Source of the DNA: Pseudomonadota bacterium
Lineage (GTDB): Bacteria; Pseudomonadota; Gammaproteobacteria; Steroidobacterales; JBCBZW01
DNA: 45,360 nt
Direction: 5' to 3'
Assembly: GCA_039815145.1 (NCBI GenBank)
Contig: JBCBZW010000033.1
Location: 1-45,360 of the forward strand
Notes under the pieces: generated by a model
Seen by the model: only the letters and a program-made list of their open reading frames with translations
Database searches by the model: none
Told to the model about the DNA's origin: nothing
Made by a program: the position numbers and the translations under genes
In this document: positions 42,938 through 45,360 of the stretch, one piece after another
Layout of the letters: every line of letters begins with the position of its first letter
Position numbering within the stretch: the first letter of the stretch is position 1

Positions 42938-43741
42938 ATGGGAACACCGAGACTCAGCCGCCTGAAGAACAGCGAGCACGGCACCTACGCCAGCGTATCG
43001 CGGGTTGCTGACTCCCCCTCATTGGGTGTCACTGCGGCCTCGCGCCCGCCGCCAGCGCCGAGCGTGCGCTGGACCGTGCACGCCCCCGACGAGCGCATCG
43101 TCAACGGCACCGGCGCCGCGCCTGACCTAGTACCTTCGTTAGGTTGGAAACGGGTGGCGGATGTGCTCGGCGCACTCACCCTGCTGGCGATCTTCATCGT
43201 GCCGATGGTGATCATCACCCTGCTCGCCCGCGCCGACGGCGATCGGGCCCTGTTTCGCCAGACCCGCATCGGCCACCAGGGCCGGCGCTTCACCTGCCTG
43301 AAATTCCGCACGATGCGCCCCAATGCCGAGCAGGTCCTCGAGGAGGTACTTGCCAAGGACCCAGCGGCCAAGGCCGAGTGGGAGCGCACCCGCAAGCTGC
43401 GCGACGATCCGCGCCTCACCCGCGTGGGTGTCTTCCTGCGCCGGACCAGCCTCGATGAGCTTCCCCAGCTGCTCAACGTGCTTCGGGGCGAGATGAGCCT
43501 GGTCGGCCCGCGCCCTATCGTGGAGGAGGAGCTCATGCGCTACGGCTCCCGCCTGCGTTGGTACGAAGCGGTGAGGCCGGGCATCACCGGCTTGTGGCAG
43601 GTGAGCGGCCGCAACGATACGAGCTATTCGCGCCGTGTGGCCCTGGACGTGCTGTACGTGAAGAACATGGGCTTGCGCTTCGACCTTCAGATTCTCTGGC
43701 GTACGGTCGGCGTGGTGCTCTTTGGCTGGGGCGCTTACTAG
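42938..43741 (+). CDS. Bacterial sugar-phosphate transferase (WbaP/PglC-like, initiating enzyme)
   Basis: 267 residues from the ATG at 42938. Enzymes of this type move a sugar-phosphate from a nucleotide sugar to undecaprenyl phosphate, starting a polysaccharide unit. One hydrophobic re-entrant helix (about 70-98: VADVLGALTLLAIFIVPMVI) precedes the catalytic core: KFRTMR, RTSLDELPQLLNVLRGEMSL, VGPRPIV and RPGITGLWQVSGRND. The Asp-Glu in LDELPQ is the catalytic pair. The start is uncertain: a GTG at 42845 would add 31 residues. The N-terminal 65 residues are polar and not conserved. It converges with the next gene, only 10 bp apart. Substrate specificity cannot be read; the dehydratase and aminotransferase nearby suggest an amino-deoxy sugar. 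Confidence 0.92.
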   Translation: MGTPRLSRLKNSEHGTYASVSRVADSPSLGVTAASRPPPAPSVRWTVHAPDERIVNGTGAAPDLVPSLGWKRVADVLGALTLLAIFIVPMVIITLLARADGDRALFRQTRIGHQGRRFTCLKFRTMRPNAEQVLEEVLAKDPAAKAEWERTRKLRDDPRLTRVGVFLRRTSLDELPQLLNVLRGEMSLVGPRPIVEEELMRYGSRLRWYEAVRPGITGLWQVSGRNDTSYSRRVALDVLYVKNMGLRFDLQILWRTVGVVLFGWGAY

Positions 43742-43751
43742 GCCGTAACCC

Positions 43752-44633
43752 TCACGGGAGGGCGCACTCGATGGCGCCGATCGCCACCAGCAGCGGCGCA
43801 AACACCGCCAGGGCGCGCCACAACGAACGCGTGGAAGTGCAGCGCGCCATCGTCCACGCAGCACACGCCGTCACCCCGAGGATCAGGCTGCTCACGCCGC
43901 CGATCACCCGCGCCTGCGCGCAGGCGACCGCCGCTGCCACATCGCCAGCCGAGGGCGCTACCAGGGCTGCCGCCCAGCGATAGCCGAGCGTGACCTCCAG
44001 GGTGGTCAGCGCCAGGTAGCCGCTTCCCAACCACAGCAGTTGATCGAAGCGGTCAGCGCTATCGTCGCTACCGGCAGCTTGCTCGTCGTTTCGCGATCGG
44101 AGCACAAGCGCGCAGAAGCCGAGCGCCAGCATGAAGATCAGGGTCGCAGCGCCGGTGTTTACGGCGACCGCTGCCGCCGTGAGGATGGGGCCCGATGGCC
44201 CCACCGGTAACGCCTGCAGCGCGGCGGCGAAGGGCCCGGCGAATTGCACTCCCGCAAGCCCAGCGACCAACATAGACGTGAGCACGACGGCGATCCCCAC
44301 CGCGTAGAGCTGGCGCATCGTTTTGCCGAACTCACCGCAAGCGCGTGTGTCGATCCAGAACAGACGCAGCAGGGCGCTCGCCGCAAGCACCTGCACCACC
44401 CACCAGCTCGCGTGGGCCAGCGCCCAGTGCAGGCGCCCAGCGATATCCGCCGCCATCGCCGCGCTGGTGTCGGGCACGAAGGCCTCGAAGCGGCCCTCGC
44501 CTAGTTCGAGCACGAGGGGGTGGGCGAAGCCGACCATCCGTGCGGCAGCGGCCATGGCGATGACCACCGCTAGGTTGGCGAGCGCGGGAAGGTAGACCGC
44601 TGTGACGGCTGAGCGTGACCTGGATTCCGTCAA
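43752..44633 (-). CDS. Polytopic membrane protein of unknown function
   Basis: 293 residues with seven or eight hydrophobic segments (for example YLPALANLAVVIAMAAAARM, YAVGIAVVLTSMLVAGLAG, NTGAATLIFMLALGFCALVL, LAVFAPLLVAIGAI). A polar insert with RSRNDEQAAGSDDSADRFD lies in the middle. No family motif is recognised. The ATG at 44633 gives a short basic N-terminus before the first helix. It is on the opposite strand to the polysaccharide genes and shares a short convergent boundary with the sugar transferase. Confidence 0.8.
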   Translation of the reverse strand: MTESRSRSAVTAVYLPALANLAVVIAMAAAARMVGFAHPLVLELGEGRFEAFVPDTSAAMAADIAGRLHWALAHASWWVVQVLAASALLRLFWIDTRACGEFGKTMRQLYAVGIAVVLTSMLVAGLAGVQFAGPFAAALQALPVGPSGPILTAAAVAVNTGAATLIFMLALGFCALVLRSRNDEQAAGSDDSADRFDQLLWLGSGYLALTTLEVTLGYRWAAALVAPSAGDVAAAVACAQARVIGGVSSLILGVTACAAWTMARCTSTRSLWRALAVFAPLLVAIGAIECALP

Positions 44634-44893
44634 ATCCCAGCCACTCCGAGATACGCAAGACAGGCATCACCGGCCATGCGGCCCAGTACCACGCCGCCCT
44701 CGAACCAGCCTGAAGAAAAAGAAATAAAAATTGGAATCAAAGTATTAGACATACTTCCAAGATTTTACATCATCACTAGAAGGCGGGGATGCGCCACCCC
44801 CTTGTTTCGTCGCATACGCTGGTCAACTATCTGCAGTAGGGGACTACAACAACTATTCGACCACTAACGGTCAATGCGACAGGGGATTATGCA
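44634..44893. promoter_or_regulatory. AT-rich upstream region with imperfect hairpin
   Basis: Bases 44711-44775 are strongly AT-rich against a two-thirds G+C background. Within it, TTGGA (44731-44735) and AGTAT (44741-44745) pair with ATACT (44751-44755) and TCCAA (44756-44760), giving a hairpin with a five-base loop and an internal bulge. A short open frame across the region has no ribosome binding site and is not called. It probably holds the promoter for the gene at 44894. Confidence 0.45.
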
Positions 44894-45360
44894 ATGGCAC
44901 TGGGGAGCTACGACGTACAGCCGCTATTCGCCGAGCCGTACTTCCGCACCAACATCGCCCACGCCATCAGCGAGGAGCAGGTGGCGTTCATCCGCGAGCT
45001 GACAATGGTGCAAAACCAATCGAACCTGATTTCCGAGAACCTCTACATCTTGGACGAGCCGGCCCTCGCCAGCGTCAAGGAGGCGGTATCAGAAGCGCTC
45101 GCGGTGTACGCCAAGGAGGTCATGGGGATCGACCAGGAACTGTACGTCACCCAGTCCTGGGCCCTGACCAATCCGCCCGGCGTGGGAATGCACGGACACT
45201 CCCATTCGAATTCGTTGGTGTCCGGATCACTCTACTACTGCGACCTGCCGGCGCCCGTCGCCAGCATGATCTTCGACAAGCACAACAATTATCAGCAGCT
45301 CGACCTGCACCCGGGCAAGGCCAAGCGCAACATCTACAACACGCCGATGAACGTGGTCAC
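44894..45360 (+). CDS. Putative 2OG-Fe(II) oxygenase (3' end cut by window)
   Basis: 155 residues visible. The sequence LTNPPGVGMHGHSHSNS with His100, His102 and His104, followed by SGSLYYC, is typical of the putative 2OG-Fe(II) oxygenase group (TIGR02466-like), where a His-x-His/Asp pair and a later His bind iron. The second half with the distal His and the 2-oxoglutarate-binding Arg lies outside the window, so activity cannot be judged. The ATG at 44894 has AGGGGA about eight bases upstream. Members are common in marine and surface-polysaccharide loci, where they are thought to hydroxylate small molecules or peptides; the substrate here is unknown. Confidence 0.75.
   Translation, partial: MALGSYDVQPLFAEPYFRTNIAHAISEEQVAFIRELTMVQNQSNLISENLYILDEPALASVKEAVSEALAVYAKEVMGIDQELYVTQSWALTNPPGVGMHGHSHSNSLVSGSLYYCDLPAPVASMIFDKHNNYQQLDLHPGKAKRNIYNTPMNVV

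Noticed and set aside
44676-44867. A 63-codon plus-strand frame in the AT-rich patch
   Set aside because: No ribosome binding site and no protein-like pattern; composition is that of a promoter region.
1-45360. Mobile elements, phage genes, CRISPR arrays, tRNA or rRNA genes
   Set aside because: No transposase, integrase, direct-repeat array or tRNA-like T-loop (GGTTCGA...) was seen on reading through the window.

Overview
The window is 45 kb of high-GC (about two-thirds G+C) bacterial chromosome. Tat-type signal peptides, outer-membrane families (TonB-dependent receptor, Wzi, DUF3187), a Rep helicase of enterobacterial length, RarD and homogentisate dioxygenase all point to a Gram-negative, aerobic, heterotrophic gammaproteobacterium, perhaps near Chromatiales or Xanthomonadales. 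The genus cannot be read from the sequence. I saw no phage, transposase, CRISPR array, tRNA or rRNA gene. Both ends cut genes: a MoxR ATPase on the left and a 2OG-Fe(II) oxygenase-like protein on the right.

Layout. 1-4756 (minus): an operon of a Tat-exported TldD-like metallopeptidase, a TldE/PmbA-like partner, a DUF4159 protein and a MoxR ATPase. 5031-6904 (plus): a membrane protein and ABC ATPase pair. 7304-12525: secreted proteins of unknown function and a small alpha/beta hydrolase, with strong terminators shared by convergent genes. 12860-14685 (minus): a WecG/TagA/CpsF glycosyltransferase translationally coupled to a DUF3187 envelope protein. 14736-24071: housekeeping and catabolic genes (GlsB-like protein, M24 peptidase, RarD, hydrolase, Rep, PrpE-like CoA ligase, secreted lipase-like protein). 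24229-26180: small membrane proteins and an XRE/MmyB-type regulator divergent from a DUF2834 gene, with a palindrome between them.

26331-32338 (plus) is the most unusual part. It is a tightly packed, overlapping operon in which three different proteins each carry a complete Rieske [2Fe-2S] motif. One is fused to a thiamine-diphosphate enzyme of the acetolactate synthase/pyruvate oxidase type, one to a ferric-reductase/MsrQ-like haem membrane domain, and one to the FMN/[3Fe-4S] synthase domain of glutamate synthase. Three small membrane proteins and a membrane-anchored Cys-rich protein lie among them. I infer a membrane-linked electron-transfer pathway with unknown substrate.

32777-35743 is a large TonB-dependent receptor behind a repeat-rich, AT-rich upstream region. 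36435-43741 is a surface-polysaccharide region: CapD/WbpM-type sugar dehydratase, Wzi, DegT-type aminotransferase and a WbaP-like initiating sugar-phosphate transferase, with hmgA inserted among them. Dehydratase, aminotransferase and phosphoglycosyl transferase together suggest that an amino-deoxy sugar is made and used as the first sugar of a repeat unit. A run of predicted hairpins precedes the dehydratase gene, and an AT-rich patch precedes the oxygenase gene at the right end.
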